From Tepidanaerobacteraceae bacterium (GTDB lineage Bacteria > Bacillota > Thermosediminibacteria > Thermosediminibacterales > Tepidanaerobacteraceae), in the NCBI GenBank assembly GCA_029982615.1, contig JARRBK010000002.1, forward strand, positions 1 to 64,000: 64,000 nt of DNA, given 5' to 3'. The notes beneath the pieces were generated by a model. That model was not told the DNA's origin and did no database searches. It was given only the letters and a program-made list of their open reading frames with translations. Shown in pieces: positions 17,724-26,710 of this stretch (positions within the stretch are counted from its first letter, which is position 1; each line of letters begins with the position of its first letter). Both the position numbers and the translations under genes were made by a program.

Positions 17724-18080
17724 TTATTTGTTGCTGCTGAATTCAAGCCTGCCGGCATCAGCCCAAAGGCGTTCCAGCATGTAGTATTCCCGTTCGTAAG
17801 TATAAAAAATATGAACTATTACATCGTAAAAATCCAGTAAAACCCATTTTGCTTCATTATATCCTTCCTTGCCCCGCAAAACATAGCCTTCCTCTAAAAG
17901 TTTTTTCTCCACCTCATCAGCCAAAGCTTTTACATGAACTGACGATTTGCCTGTAGCTATAACAAAATAATCTGCCAGGATTGAAATGCCTCTTATATCT
18001 AAAATTACCACGTCCTGACCCTTTTTATCTTCTAAAACCTTTGCAGCAATTACGGCGCATTCTTTAGGGTCTTTTGCCAT
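17724..18080 (-). CDS. rsfS: Ribosome silencing factor RsfS
   Basis: 118 residues of the RsfS/YbeB/iojap fold: KGQDVVILDIRGISILADYFVIATG, then YNEAKWVLLDFYDVIVHIF. RsfS binds ribosomal protein uL14 and blocks joining of the subunits under starvation. GGAGGG lies 6-7 nt before the ATG. Following the LCP gene by 13 nt, it is the last member of the obg/nadD/yqeK-side operon. Confidence 0.93.
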   Translation of the reverse strand: MAKDPKECAVIAAKVLEDKKGQDVVILDIRGISILADYFVIATGKSSVHVKALADEVEKKLLEEGYVLRGKEGYNEAKWVLLDFYDVIVHIFYTYEREYYMLERLWADAGRLEFSSNK

Positions 18081-18093
18081 TAATTTCCCTCCA

Positions 18094-19266
18094 TCAATTT
18101 ATATCCTTTCCAACTATAACAGTTGTTAATCCTGCTTGAAGCTGGGATTCTTCTTTCAATTTAGCGTTCGTAAATATTTTTGCTATTTTTTCGGCATCAT
18201 CCTTTTTTTCTTTTGGATACAGAATTGTGGTGGTTTCATAGTCAAAACTATCAGCATTGGCTATTTTGACTACCTTAAAACCATTTTGCTCCAGTATCCT
18301 CGCAATTCTTGAAGCTATGCCAGAAGAACCGTTGCCGTTTAATACTGCTACCTTCGAATATCCTCCATCAAAAAATATATTATCCACCAATTCTTCCATC
18401 TGAGATTTATACGGTATAAAATAGCTTATGCCGGAAATATATTTGGCTTCACCAGGCAGCATGAACATTTCAATATTGTCAGTGCTAACTTGTCGTGCCA
18501 GATTGGCGAGGCTAGCGATTTCCAAAGGCTGCATATCCGTCTGAACATTTTCCTGAATAGTATTTATTATCTTGGGCAGTTTTAACAACGTCGATGGTCT
18601 CAAAAGTGTCTTTGCCACGGCATCAATGAACTTTTGCTGAGCTTTTATTCTGTCTAAATCTCCGCCCGGATAGTGCCTATACCTTACATACTGTTCTGCT
18701 TTGTCTCCGTCCAAGACCTGCAGCCCGGGTTTTAAATCTATATGAAGATTGCCCGCATTGTCGTCGTATTTCATGGGCTTTTCTATATTTATTTCAACTC
18801 CACCCAGAGCATCTATTATCTCTTTAAACCCTTTATAGTTTACAACTACATAATTATGAATGGGAACGTCCAGCAAATCTTTAACTGTCTTCACTGCCAG
18901 ATTCGGCCCGCCAAAAGCCATAGCAGCATTTATCTTCTCAATTCCTACTCCCTGAATTTTGACCCTGGTATCTCTTGGTATCGACAGTACTTTTATGTTT
19001 TTTTTGTCCAAATCTATACTGAAAACCATCATAGTATCTGACCTGTAACGGTTATGTTCCTCGCTGGCTCCTATAGTGCCTGCATCCACTCCCATCAGTA
19101 ATATATTCATCCTGCCGCCTTTAATAAATTCATCAGTGCTAGGGCTGGTATTATCGGCAAAGCCAGCATCTGCCTTGTTTAAACTGTGAACCACATAATA
19201 AAAGCCGCTGCCGACTGACAACACTACAAATAGTATAGCGAGCAATGTATATTTTAAGATTTTCAT
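18094..19266 (-). CDS. LytR-CpsA-Psr family transferase with LytR_C tail
   Basis: A membrane anchor (residues 5-28) precedes the LCP domain (about 75-230): NILLMGVDAG, SDTMMVFSIDLD, VLSIPRDTRV and the Arg-rich YVRYRHYPGGDLDRIKAQQKF. A LytR_C domain occupies about 300-380 (VAVLNGNGSSGIASRIA). LCP enzymes attach secondary polymers (teichoic acid-like) to peptidoglycan. It overlaps yqeK by 4 nt (ATGA), so it is coupled to it. Confidence 0.92.
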   Translation of the reverse strand: MKILKYTLLAILFVVLSVGSGFYYVVHSLNKADAGFADNTSPSTDEFIKGGRMNILLMGVDAGTIGASEEHNRYRSDTMMVFSIDLDKKNIKVLSIPRDTRVKIQGVGIEKINAAMAFGGPNLAVKTVKDLLDVPIHNYVVVNYKGFKEIIDALGGVEINIEKPMKYDDNAGNLHIDLKPGLQVLDGDKAEQYVRYRHYPGGDLDRIKAQQKFIDAVAKTLLRPSTLLKLPKIINTIQENVQTDMQPLEIASLANLARQVSTDNIEMFMLPGEAKYISGISYFIPYKSQMEELVDNIFFDGGYSKVAVLNGNGSSGIASRIARILEQNGFKVVKIANADSFDYETTTILYPKEKKDDAEKIAKIFTNAKLKEESQLQAGLTTVIVGKDIN

Positions 19267-19853
19267 GGCCTTTCTTCTCTCCCCTTACACAAAAGAATAA
19301 AGTTTCTGGCACTGATGGTTTTGGGATGCAGCAGCCCTTGCCTTTCCATTACATGCCTAATGCAAGAATCAAAAGCTGCTATTAAAGCCTCTTCTAAATC
19401 CATAAAAGCTTTTGCTCTAAGGTCTTCAACCCCTTGGAAACATCTTTGAGGTTCGATGTAATCGGATAAGTATATTATTTTTTCAAGCAACGTCATGTTT
19501 TTGTCTCCCGTAGTATGAAGCCTCACTGCATTAAGTATTTCTTCGTCTTTTATGTCAAATGTGGATCTTGCAATTTCCGCTCCTAGTGGCCCGTGTATCA
19601 ATACTGGTTCACTCTTTTGAATATCATCCAAAAGTATACCAAAATTTTCAGCCATTTTCAACTGCCTATCAAACGGTATATCCCTTGCGCAGTCATGTAT
19701 AAGCCCTGCCAATTGAGCCTTTTCTGGATCAGCGCCATATCGGCGGGCAAGTACAGACGCCGTTTCCATAACCCCTAGCGAATGTTTAAAACGCCCTTCA
19801 TTCAATGACTTCTTCAATTCCGATATAATATTTTCTATATTATTTGACATCAT
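19263..19853 (-). CDS. yqeK: YqeK HD-domain dinucleoside tetraphosphatase
   Basis: 196 residues with HD-superfamily motifs HSLGVMETA, HDCARD, HGPLGAEIA and the late RLHTTGDKN, plus the YIEPQRCFQGV region of YqeK. It hydrolyses Ap4A symmetrically. It lies between nadD and the LCP gene as in many Firmicutes. Confidence 0.92.
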   Translation of the reverse strand: MMSNNIENIISELKKSLNEGRFKHSLGVMETASVLARRYGADPEKAQLAGLIHDCARDIPFDRQLKMAENFGILLDDIQKSEPVLIHGPLGAEIARSTFDIKDEEILNAVRLHTTGDKNMTLLEKIIYLSDYIEPQRCFQGVEDLRAKAFMDLEEALIAAFDSCIRHVMERQGLLHPKTISARNFILLCKGREERP

Positions 19854-19859
19854 ATGTAC

Positions 19860-20474
19860 TCACCTGTAAATTCCATGCTTTTTTATATATATTTCAATGC
19901 TTTCAGGCAAAAGATATTTTATGGAAAGGCCTTCTCTCACCCTTCTTCTTATTTCTGTAGATGATATATCCATACCCGTAACTTCTAAAGGATAAACTTC
20001 ACTATTATACAATCGTTTTATTTCCTGGAGCTTTTGTTTTAATTTTTCCATGGGATATCCAGGCCTTGTGGCTGCAATGAATGTACACATGCTCAGGACC
20101 TCACGAACATCCTTCCACGTCAGAATGTCCAGTATTGCATCGGCCCCGCTTATAAAAAAAAGAGATGTGTCTTCCCCATATTCTTTTGCAAAATATCGCA
20201 ATGTATCTACCGTATAAGTATAACCTTTTCGGTCAATCTCCACCCTTGAAACTTTAAAATAGGGATTGTCATTAATCGCAAGAGCAGTCATTATATATCT
20301 GTGTTCTGCCGGAGTTACGATATAATCTTTTTTGTGTGGCGGGTTCCCTGTAGGAGTAAAAACAACTTCGTCCAGGTTGAAAGTTGTTCTGGCAGCTTCA
20401 GCCGTAACAAGGTGCCCATAATGAATAGGGTCAAAAGTACCCCCCATGATTCCTACCCTATTCTTTTTAGTCAA
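19860..20474 (-). CDS. nadD: Nicotinate-nucleotide adenylyltransferase
   Basis: Rossmann nucleotidyltransferase with GGTFDPIHYGHL (HxGH-type site) and the second motif SSTEIRRRVREG. It makes nicotinate adenine dinucleotide from NaMN and ATP in NAD synthesis. TTG 20474 follows GGGGGAGG at 7 nt. It is 6 nt upstream of yqeK, a classic nadD-yqeK-rsfS arrangement. Confidence 0.95.
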   Translation of the reverse strand: MTKKNRVGIMGGTFDPIHYGHLVTAEAARTTFNLDEVVFTPTGNPPHKKDYIVTPAEHRYIMTALAINDNPYFKVSRVEIDRKGYTYTVDTLRYFAKEYGEDTSLFFISGADAILDILTWKDVREVLSMCTFIAATRPGYPMEKLKQKLQEIKRLYNSEVYPLEVTGMDISSTEIRRRVREGLSIKYLLPESIEIYIKKHGIYR

Positions 20475-20535
20475 ATTGAATCCTCCCCCAACAATTCTTT
20501 AAAAAATTATATCACTTGGGTGCACATTTTTCAAT

Positions 20536-21813
20536 TTACTCCAAATAATAAAATTCTGCATTTCCAATTTTTACGCTGTCGCCTGGCTTAATTCCTTGTT
20601 TTTTAAGGGCGTCATCCAAACCTATTTTTTTAAAAATTCTTTGAAGCCGTTTTACAGCAGATTCGTTTTCTAGGTCCGTCATAGCCACAAGTTTCTCCAC
20701 CATATTTCCGGAAACCACAAATACTTGACCGCCTTTTTCTATCTTGAAAGCTTCTTCTTCTTTAATCGTGTACTGTTTTTTTTCAATTTTCAATTCGTCT
20801 GGCGACTCATCTGGCAGTTCATCCAACTTTTGTCGGATTTTATATAAAAGTTCTTTTACGCCCAGGCCTGTAGCGGCAGAAATGGGTACTACTTCCAAGC
20901 CTTCTTTCTTTAATGCCATTTCTATCTTGGTATAATTTTCCTTCGCTTGTGGCAGGTCCATCTTATTTGCAGCAACCAACTGCGGCTTTCGAGCAAGGCT
21001 CGTGCTGTATTGAGCCAACTCACGGTTTATTATGTAAAAACCCTCCACAGGATCATTCTCCAAACCAGCTGCATCAATCACATGCACCAGAAGTCTAGTT
21101 CGTTCCACATGCCTCAAAAACTCATGACCCAATCCCATACCTTCGTGCGCGCCCTCAATGAGGCCAGGAATATCTGCTACCACAAAGCTTCGACCCTCTC
21201 CTACACCAGGGTCTACAACCCCGAGATTCGGTGATAACGTGGTAAAGGGATAATCCGCTATTTTGGGCCGCGCTGAAGAAATTCTGGATAAAAGTGTAGA
21301 TTTTCCAGCATTCGGAAAACCGATTAAGCCCACATCTGCAATAAGCTTTAATTCCAATACAATCCACCGTTCCTCTCCGGGTTCTCCCTTTTCTGCAAAG
21401 TCCGGAGCTTTATGAATAGATGAGGCAAATCTTGCGTTGCCACGGCCGCCTCGGCCACCCCTGGCAGCAATAAAGGTCTGCCCTTGTTCAACAAGGTCGG
21501 CCAACACCTCTCCGGTTTCTGGATCCTTCACTACTGTCCCAGGTGGAACCCGGATAATTAAATCTTCAGCGCTTTTGCCCATTTTATTCGAACCCTGACC
21601 GTGTTTTCCCTTTTCAGCCTTATAGTGAATTTTATATTTAAAATCCATCAGCGTGGAAAGCCCTGGGTCCACTACCAGGATTACATCTCCTCCCTTTCCA
21701 CCGTCACCTCCACTAGGTCCTCCCCTAGGCACATATTTTTCTCGTCGGAAAGCTACTGCACCATTGCCTCCGTCTCCGCCTTTCACGAAAATTTTTGCTC
21801 TATCGATGAACAA
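20536..21813 (-). CDS. obg: Obg family GTPase
   Basis: Obg fold at the N-terminus, with glycine-rich PRGGPSGGDGGKGGDV and RGGRGGRGNARF. A G domain follows, with GFPNAGKST and DIPGLIEGAHEG. An OCT domain ends the protein. It supports 50S assembly and the stringent response. TTG 21813 with AAAGGTGATTC upstream; the start codon is unusual but clear. It sits downstream of spo0B as in Bacillus. Confidence 0.97.
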   Translation of the reverse strand: MFIDRAKIFVKGGDGGNGAVAFRREKYVPRGGPSGGDGGKGGDVILVVDPGLSTLMDFKYKIHYKAEKGKHGQGSNKMGKSAEDLIIRVPPGTVVKDPETGEVLADLVEQGQTFIAARGGRGGRGNARFASSIHKAPDFAEKGEPGEERWIVLELKLIADVGLIGFPNAGKSTLLSRISSARPKIADYPFTTLSPNLGVVDPGVGEGRSFVVADIPGLIEGAHEGMGLGHEFLRHVERTRLLVHVIDAAGLENDPVEGFYIINRELAQYSTSLARKPQLVAANKMDLPQAKENYTKIEMALKKEGLEVVPISAATGLGVKELLYKIRQKLDELPDESPDELKIEKKQYTIKEEEAFKIEKGGQVFVVSGNMVEKLVAMTDLENESAVKRLQRIFKKIGLDDALKKQGIKPGDSVKIGNAEFYYLE

Positions 21814-21984
21814 TCAGAATCACCTTTCTTATTGAGTATTAATGCTTTTTTAAGGATACCCTTTTTTACAAATTTTAATTAAAAGTTATAGTTCTGAAAC
21901 AAAAACGGCGTTTCATAATATCATATCCGTGATTTTAGAAATCCGGCTTAAGGCCTGTAAAAAGTCTTTTGACTGACCCATTTT

Positions 21985-22575
21985 TTAAGCAGAAGTTGAA
22001 TTTTCGTTAACAGCACAAAACTCCGCTCCGGTTTTATTCAACAATATCCTCACTTTTTTTGGGCCATCTGTTTCATTGAGTTTAGATATTACTTTATTTG
22101 CCTTTTCAACCAAATCTGTCGTCGGAATTTTTTTGATATCTACATGTTCAGCTGTATCTATCGCTACCTCTACCTCGAACTGCCGTAAAAGGTTTACAAC
22201 CTCCAGCAAATTTGAAATTAGCCATGGATTTTCCAGGTGACATATGCAGTCGTACACGTGATCATTTTTTTTAATATTGTTTATGTAATTTATTGCCAGA
22301 TCATATTTTTTTAATTGTATCATACCGTAAATAACCTGAAGATGGTTGCGAAAATCATGTCTTAGTGAGCGATATGCCTTCAACAGCTTCAACATTTTTG
22401 TATAAGGGCTTCTATAAATCTCCTCATATGCCATTAAGCATTCGGCAACGAGAAGCAAAATGCACAGAAGCAATACGATTTTGAACATAAATTCCTGTTT
22501 ATACAATTTGAAAAGCATCATAATAATAATGGCCTGGATACATATGACCGAAGCGATTAATTTTATTTTTTGCAA
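21985..22575 (-). CDS. spo0B: Spo0B-like sporulation phosphotransferase with membrane helices
   Basis: The conserved segment RSLRHDFRNHLQVIYGMIQL (about 69-88) holds the Spo0B-type phospho-acceptor His, followed by an alpha-helical hairpin and a short ATPase-like C-terminal part. Genomic position between rpmA and obg is the known spo0B location. Unlike the soluble Bacillus protein, this one has two hydrophobic segments (about 5-23 and 30-48), so it may be membrane-tethered. TTG start at 22575. Assignment is from motif and synteny; the C-terminal region is divergent. Confidence 0.75.
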   Translation of the reverse strand: MQKIKLIASVICIQAIIIMMLFKLYKQEFMFKIVLLLCILLLVAECLMAYEEIYRSPYTKMLKLLKAYRSLRHDFRNHLQVIYGMIQLKKYDLAINYINNIKKNDHVYDCICHLENPWLISNLLEVVNLLRQFEVEVAIDTAEHVDIKKIPTTDLVEKANKVISKLNETDGPKKVRILLNKTGAEFCAVNENSTSA

Positions 22576-22661
22576 AAAATCAACCCTTTCACAAAAAATA
22601 TAACAACAATTTTTTATTCTATTTTTTTTTGCGATTTCCTGCTTTAATATTTATAATAAAA

Positions 22662-22682
22662 AAGCTCCTCTTTAAGGAGCTT
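22662..22682 (-). terminator. Terminator of rplU-prp-rpmA
   Basis: AAGCTCCT (22682-22675 on -) pairs with AGGAGCTT (22669-22662), loop of 5, followed on - by a TTTTTTATT run. It follows rpmA closely, so spo0B-obg is expected to have its own promoter or readthrough. Confidence 0.75.
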
Positions 22683-22691
22683 ATAAGGAGC

Positions 22692-22964
22692 TTATATCTG
22701 TGCATACACGCTGACCTGCTTTTTATCTTTACCATTTTTTTCAAATTTTACATACCCGTCGACCTTTGCGAAAAGAGTGTGATCCACTCCTATACCGACA
22801 TTTTTACCCGGATATATTCTAGTACCCCTCTGACGTACTAAAATGCTTCCTGCATTTACAAACTGACCATCAAATCTCTTGACTCCCAGCCGTTTTGATT
22901 CACTATCGCGCCCGTTCCGGGTGCTTCCCATGCCTTTCTTATGAGCAAAAAGCTGTAGGTTCAT
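22692..22964 (-). CDS. rpmA: Ribosomal protein bL27 with cleavable N-terminus
   Basis: 90 residues with the bL27 signature and the Firmicute-type N-terminal extension [11 protein letters not shown]. The LQLF/AHKKG junction is the Prp protease cleavage site; the mature protein starts with AHKKG and reaches the peptidyl-transferase centre. RBS AGGAGGTG is 6 nt before ATG. The prp gene ends directly upstream (22965). Confidence 0.97.
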   Translation of the reverse strand: MNLQLFAHKKGMGSTRNGRDSESKRLGVKRFDGQFVNAGSILVRQRGTRIYPGKNVGIGVDHTLFAKVDGYVKFEKNGKDKKQVSVYAQI

Positions 22965-23303
22965 TTATTGCACCTCCTTTTTAATCGTCACCTGAACATA
23001 TTGCGGATATGAGTTTGAAATGTCTTTCAATCCCAGCAGTATAGTTTCCATAATTATATTTGCTTTCTTTCTCGCACATGCTGAAACGTCTCTTGGAATT
23101 TCCACTAACACATAGCCATCTTTTTTTATGACAAGAGGCTTAAACTCACTAATGTTCTCAATCCCGAGAATGCATGTTTCAACAAGTGCAGATACGCCTG
23201 CACAAACTATATCCTTCCCATAACTTGCAAATTCTGCATGTCCTGAAACCTGCAGGCGCACCAAATTTCCCTCTGAATCCTTTACTGCCGTTATCCTTAT
23301 CAT
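22965..23303 (-). CDS. prp: Ribosomal-processing cysteine protease Prp
   Basis: 112 residues, with SGHAEFASYGKDIVCAGVSAL containing the catalytic His and Cys of the Prp (YsxB) family. It removes the N-terminal extension of bL27. It lies between rplU and rpmA as in Bacillus. Confidence 0.94.
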   Translation of the reverse strand: MIRITAVKDSEGNLVRLQVSGHAEFASYGKDIVCAGVSALVETCILGIENISEFKPLVIKKDGYVLVEIPRDVSACARKKANIIMETILLGLKDISNSYPQYVQVTIKKEVQ

Positions 23304-23315
23304 TTTTACATCGTC

Positions 23316-23627
23316 TTAAGCATCTATTTTTTCGATTTTAACCTCTGTAAAGGGCTGGCGATGGCCACGTTTTCTGCGGTAGTTCTTTTTCGGCTTGTAC
23401 TTAAAAACTATAATCTTTTCTCCTTTGCCATGCTTTAAAACAGTGGCTCTTACCTTAACATTTTCAATGTAAGGTTTACCCACTAAAAATTCATCGTCTT
23501 TGGATAATGCCAAAACTTTGTCAAACTCTACTGTTTCTCCTTCTCCAGTGTCAAGCTTTTCTACTTGTAGCACATCACCCTCGGACACCATATATTGTTT
23601 TCCGCCCGTTTCAATAATTGCATACAT
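23316..23627 (-). CDS. rplU: Ribosomal protein bL21
   Basis: 103 residues matching bL21: [17 protein letters not shown], the basic [23 protein letters not shown] tail and [25 protein letters not shown] precedes the ATG at a long spacing (about 11 nt). It is the first gene of the rplU-prp-rpmA operon, behind an L21 leader. Confidence 0.97.
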   Translation of the reverse strand: MYAIIETGGKQYMVSEGDVLQVEKLDTGEGETVEFDKVLALSKDDEFLVGKPYIENVKVRATVLKHGKGEKIIVFKYKPKKNYRRKRGHRQPFTEVKIEKIDA

Positions 23628-23750
23628 AAAATAAAAACACCCTCCTTCTCATCTCGCCGAATCTTAAGGTCGGAGCTTCATGGATATAAAGCTTATTGCT
23701 CCTGTTGTTTACCTGATCCGTGCGGCAGGCAGCCCAATGGCACCACCCCT
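23628..23750 (-). ncRNA. L21 leader-like 5' UTR of rplU
   Basis: The transcribed - strand holds AGGAGCAATAAGCTTTAT, then GCTCCGACCTTAAGATTCGGCGAGA just before the ribosome site. This position and sequence resemble the L21 leader, a conserved autoregulatory structure of Firmicutes. GCTCC pairs with the upstream GGAGC. The match is from memory of the family. Confidence 0.6.
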
Positions 23751-23753
23751 GCT

Positions 23754-23782
23754 ATTTTAGCATATGAATCATTTTGTGTCAA
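23754..23782 (-). promoter_or_regulatory. Consensus promoter of rplU operon
   Basis: On the - strand: TTGACA (23782-23777), 17-nt spacer, TAAAAT (23759-23754). The -35 lies over the stop region of the upstream hypothetical gene. Confidence 0.85.
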
Positions 23783-24282
23783 CGAGGGTTTGAACCTTTT
23801 GAGGAAGTAGTCTTGGGAAAATGCCAAACCAAAGTCTTTAGAGGTTCTTTTGGGCCTTTGAGGTTCTCCCCTGCTTCTCTCGAAGATTCTTTATTTTTTA
23901 TTTCTTTCATGGCCTTTTTAAAATCTATTATCTTTTCGTTTTCGCTTTTATAATCATCATGGCATATATTTTGTTTTTCCATTTCAAATGACTCCTTAAC
24001 AGCTTCAGCTGCTATCTTCTCGCTTCCTTTATCCGCTATCCCGCACTCATGTATTGGAATATCCTCTGGCTGTGAAAACTGCAATGATATGGGCTTTTGA
24101 AGGGCATCCGCTTCACTGGGTGTATCTTTTTCATTGAGTGTATCTTTTGTTTTTGAATGAATGCACATATTCTTATCCAGAAATATCGAAAGCCCTATAA
24201 CGTTAGTCAACAGCAGCATATATATTAGCGTAGTTCTTCCGGCACTTTTCGAGTCCATCATCACATCCTGAAAACTTGTCAT
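23779..24282 (-). CDS. Hypothetical membrane-anchored protein (167 aa)
   Basis: One N-terminal membrane segment (about residues 18-34, TLIYMLLLTNVIGLSIFL) precedes a low-complexity, charged, probably disordered tail rich in Lys, Glu and Ser. The start has AGGGGG at 8 nt. There is no domain I recognise. Its last codons overlap the rplU -35 hexamer, so its terminator cannot lie ahead of that promoter. Between rplU and the ypeB-sleB genes; spore-membrane role is a guess only. Confidence 0.5.
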   Translation of the reverse strand: MTSFQDVMMDSKSAGRTTLIYMLLLTNVIGLSIFLDKNMCIHSKTKDTLNEKDTPSEADALQKPISLQFSQPEDIPIHECGIADKGSEKIAAEAVKESFEMEKQNICHDDYKSENEKIIDFKKAMKEIKNKESSREAGENLKGPKEPLKTLVWHFPKTTSSKGSNPR

Positions 24283-24558
24283 TGAAAGACCCCCTATATA
24301 ATTTTGCCGTCGGGCGGGCAGCGGTTAATGAAGGATTTACCGTTTCCCGCCGACTAAAATCTTATCTTAACTATATATATGATAAAAATGTTTTTTATGA
24401 CACTCATTCTGCCAATATTAACACTATCAACACTAAAAATATTATAAAAGCATCATGTAACGTATCTTGAGATAGAATCAAAGAAGACCCCTCCTTACCA
24501 TATTTTATAATTAATTTTACACTTATAAAATATTCACCTATAAAAATTAAGTGCATAT
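24283..24558 (-). other. Intergenic leader with imperfect GC hairpin
   Basis: The 276-nt gap holds a G+C-rich inverted repeat, GTCGGGCGGG (24311-24320) against CCCGCCGAC (24346-24354) with one bulged base, within an AT-rich stretch. On the - strand it lies in the leader of the hypothetical gene. I find no known riboswitch motif. Confidence 0.4.
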
Positions 24559-25908
24559 TTACATAGTAACTGTCCCCTTATCAGTTTCAACCACTTTTAG
24601 TATCTGTTCTTCCAGCCCGTTTTCAGCATTTATATATATTAAATATCGTTCTTCCTTCAATTCGCCGTCAACTTCATAACACAGTTTTTCCTTCAGCGCA
24701 GAATCGTGAATTAAAGCAAGCCTGATTCTTGTTACTTTTAAGTTTTTGTTTAATCTGTCTATAACTTGTTGTTTTGAAATTTTTATATTAGGATAACTTC
24801 TTTGACGGTGGAACGTTAGATAAGCTGTACTATCGAATCCGACTACTTGACCGTTGTCCAACGCCACTTCTATCTTAACAAAGTCAGGGTACAGTAGTAC
24901 TTGTTTATTTTTTGGAACAAAAGTTATGGTAATCGTTCCATCCTGAGTAAGGGAACCGGTGGCCTCCATATTATCATATCCCCTGGAACTAAGAAATGTT
25001 CTAGCTCGGTCCACTGCTTCTTTAAAACCAATTTTCTGCGCGCCGATTTGTCGAGTATTTAAATACCAGATAACGTGGCCGCCTTTTTCACTGATATCCA
25101 TAACCACCTCAGGGTTATTTTCACCTTTACGTGTTAATTCAACGCTGTAAGCCCGAATATTTCCCTTGGTTTTTCCGGCTATGCTGATATCATATTTATA
25201 CTTGCCAGGGTTATCAACAAAATCTGCTGCCAAATTTATTGCCATAGTTTCTGTTATGGTTGAGCCCGTCAGGCCCATAGGTTTTACATTTTCCACATGG
25301 TCTGAAAAAGGGCCGTCATAAGTAATGGTGGGGACTTCATCCTTCAATTTCTGATCTATATTGGAAAATCTATCTGCCATAGCCTGAGGCAGTTTGTTCA
25401 TTTTACCTAAAGCAAAGCCTCTGTTTTCCCATTTTATCCTACCAGCAGCTACATCATCTTGCAGTTCCCTCAGCTTTTTACTCAAATCCTGAGAATATTT
25501 TTTAAAATCCTCTATCTTTTCCCATTCCTCAGGTGTAATTTTTTCGCCATTCACTATTTTTTTCGAAAGGCTGTATGAAAAATCCCCCAGCTGTGCAAAG
25601 AATTTCTGGCTATTCGTCATATCCCTTTGCCCCAGCGGAAGTTGAGATAGGCTTGTCCGGGCACCTTCCGCCTGGTGCCATATGGTTGTAAACGTCATTA
25701 TTCGCTGGGCATCAGAGGAAGTCACCAGGCTTTTAGAAATAAGCAAATTTAAATTATTTACTTGGTCGATAAGGTCGAAAAATCCCCGCTGATATGAAGC
25801 TTCAAGGGCGTTTTCAGCCGAGTATGCTCTCTCTGATATTGTCCAGAATCCAAAGATTATTCCTCCTGCCAGCAAAATACCGATAAGCCATAAATACGTT
25901 TTTTTCAA
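24559..25908 (-). CDS. ypeB: Spore germination protein YpeB
   Basis: An N-terminal membrane segment (residues 5-24) is followed by a helical region and three PepSY-like domains (about 220-280, 300-360 and 375-445). This matches YpeB, which is needed to place and stabilise the cortex-lytic enzyme SleB in the spore. TTG start 25908 with GGAGGGG 5 nt upstream. sleB lies 15 nt upstream, the usual sleB-ypeB operon. Confidence 0.92.
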   Translation of the reverse strand: MKKTYLWLIGILLAGGIIFGFWTISERAYSAENALEASYQRGFFDLIDQVNNLNLLISKSLVTSSDAQRIMTFTTIWHQAEGARTSLSQLPLGQRDMTNSQKFFAQLGDFSYSLSKKIVNGEKITPEEWEKIEDFKKYSQDLSKKLRELQDDVAAGRIKWENRGFALGKMNKLPQAMADRFSNIDQKLKDEVPTITYDGPFSDHVENVKPMGLTGSTITETMAINLAADFVDNPGKYKYDISIAGKTKGNIRAYSVELTRKGENNPEVVMDISEKGGHVIWYLNTRQIGAQKIGFKEAVDRARTFLSSRGYDNMEATGSLTQDGTITITFVPKNKQVLLYPDFVKIEVALDNGQVVGFDSTAYLTFHRQRSYPNIKISKQQVIDRLNKNLKVTRIRLALIHDSALKEKLCYEVDGELKEERYLIYINAENGLEEQILKVVETDKGTVTM

Positions 25909-25923
25909 ATTATCCCCTCCAAA

Positions 25924-26412
25924 CTATTTCCCAAATATATGTCGGCCTATCTGCGTCATCACGCGCCTGGTCCATATCCATGGATTCACCCATTTATACG
26001 GGTTCCAGAAATAAAGGCTTCCATAAGTGGGATCCCATCCATTTAATGCTTCCCTCGCTGCATTGAAATTGCTTCGGCTGGGATATGTGGCCCATATTTG
26101 ACCGTTGCTAACGGATTCAAACGCTCCAGGCTGGAAAATTACCCCTGCTATTGTGGGAGGAAATTTTGGGTGTTTTGCCCGATTTAAAATCACCGCCGCA
26201 ACCCCCACCTGACCTAAGTACGGCTCCCCTCTTGCCTCACCTGACACTAGCCTCGCTAGAAGCATATAATCACCATTCCATGAAGAAACAGCATAATCTT
26301 CTGCTCTTGCCTGAGAAGCGTTGCTAGCAATATTTTTGTCGTATACTGCAAACATACCCATTGGAATCAAAACAACTAAAAAAATCAAAACAAACTTTTG
26401 CACTTTAGTCAA
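25924..26412 (-). CDS. sleB: Cortex-lytic enzyme SleB (Hydrolase_2), compact form
   Basis: The catalytic domain (about residues 50-160) has the Hydrolase_2 signature LARLVSGEARGEPYLGQVGVAAVILNRA, with the catalytic Glu, then SNGQIWATYPS. The N-terminus holds a membrane segment (about 7-27). The peptidoglycan-binding domain found in Bacillus SleB is absent. It degrades spore cortex at germination. TTG start 26412. Order is sleB then ypeB. Confidence 0.92.
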   Translation of the reverse strand: MTKVQKFVLIFLVVLIPMGMFAVYDKNIASNASQARAEDYAVSSWNGDYMLLARLVSGEARGEPYLGQVGVAAVILNRAKHPKFPPTIAGVIFQPGAFESVSNGQIWATYPSRSNFNAAREALNGWDPTYGSLYFWNPYKWVNPWIWTRRVMTQIGRHIFGK

Positions 26413-26530
26413 TTTGAAACACCACCCTTGTTTTTTTTAGTTTATGATTTTTTCAGTTCATTATTCCAGCACCATTTAATGCCCTTTATTCATATAATAT
26501 TTTAGAAACGCACTATAGGGAGGGGATTTT

Positions 26531-26710
26531 TTGAGCAAAAAAAATGGTAAAAAAAACCCCCAAAATAAAGCCAGGTCTAACCCCTATACACTTTTTCTTA
26601 TACTAATACTCTTGATTAATTCCACTGAAAGCACTTGTATTTTTAAAAATAAAAAACTTTTTAATTCCAGGAGGGTAGAAAATGAAAATCCTGACACTGG
26701 CAGAAGATGA
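26531..26710 (+). CDS. LFLILIL small peptide ORF (59 aa)
   Basis: A TTG at 26531 follows GGGAGGGG by about 5 nt. The frame has a basic head, then YTLFLILILLINSTES, the same hydrophobic core as the ORF at 27006 and the two at 27919 and 28048. The reading frame ends inside the next gene. The tail is probably irrelevant to function and the call is tentative. Confidence 0.35.
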   Translation: MSKKNGKKNPQNKARSNPYTLFLILILLINSTESTCIFKNKKLFNSRRVENENPDTGRR

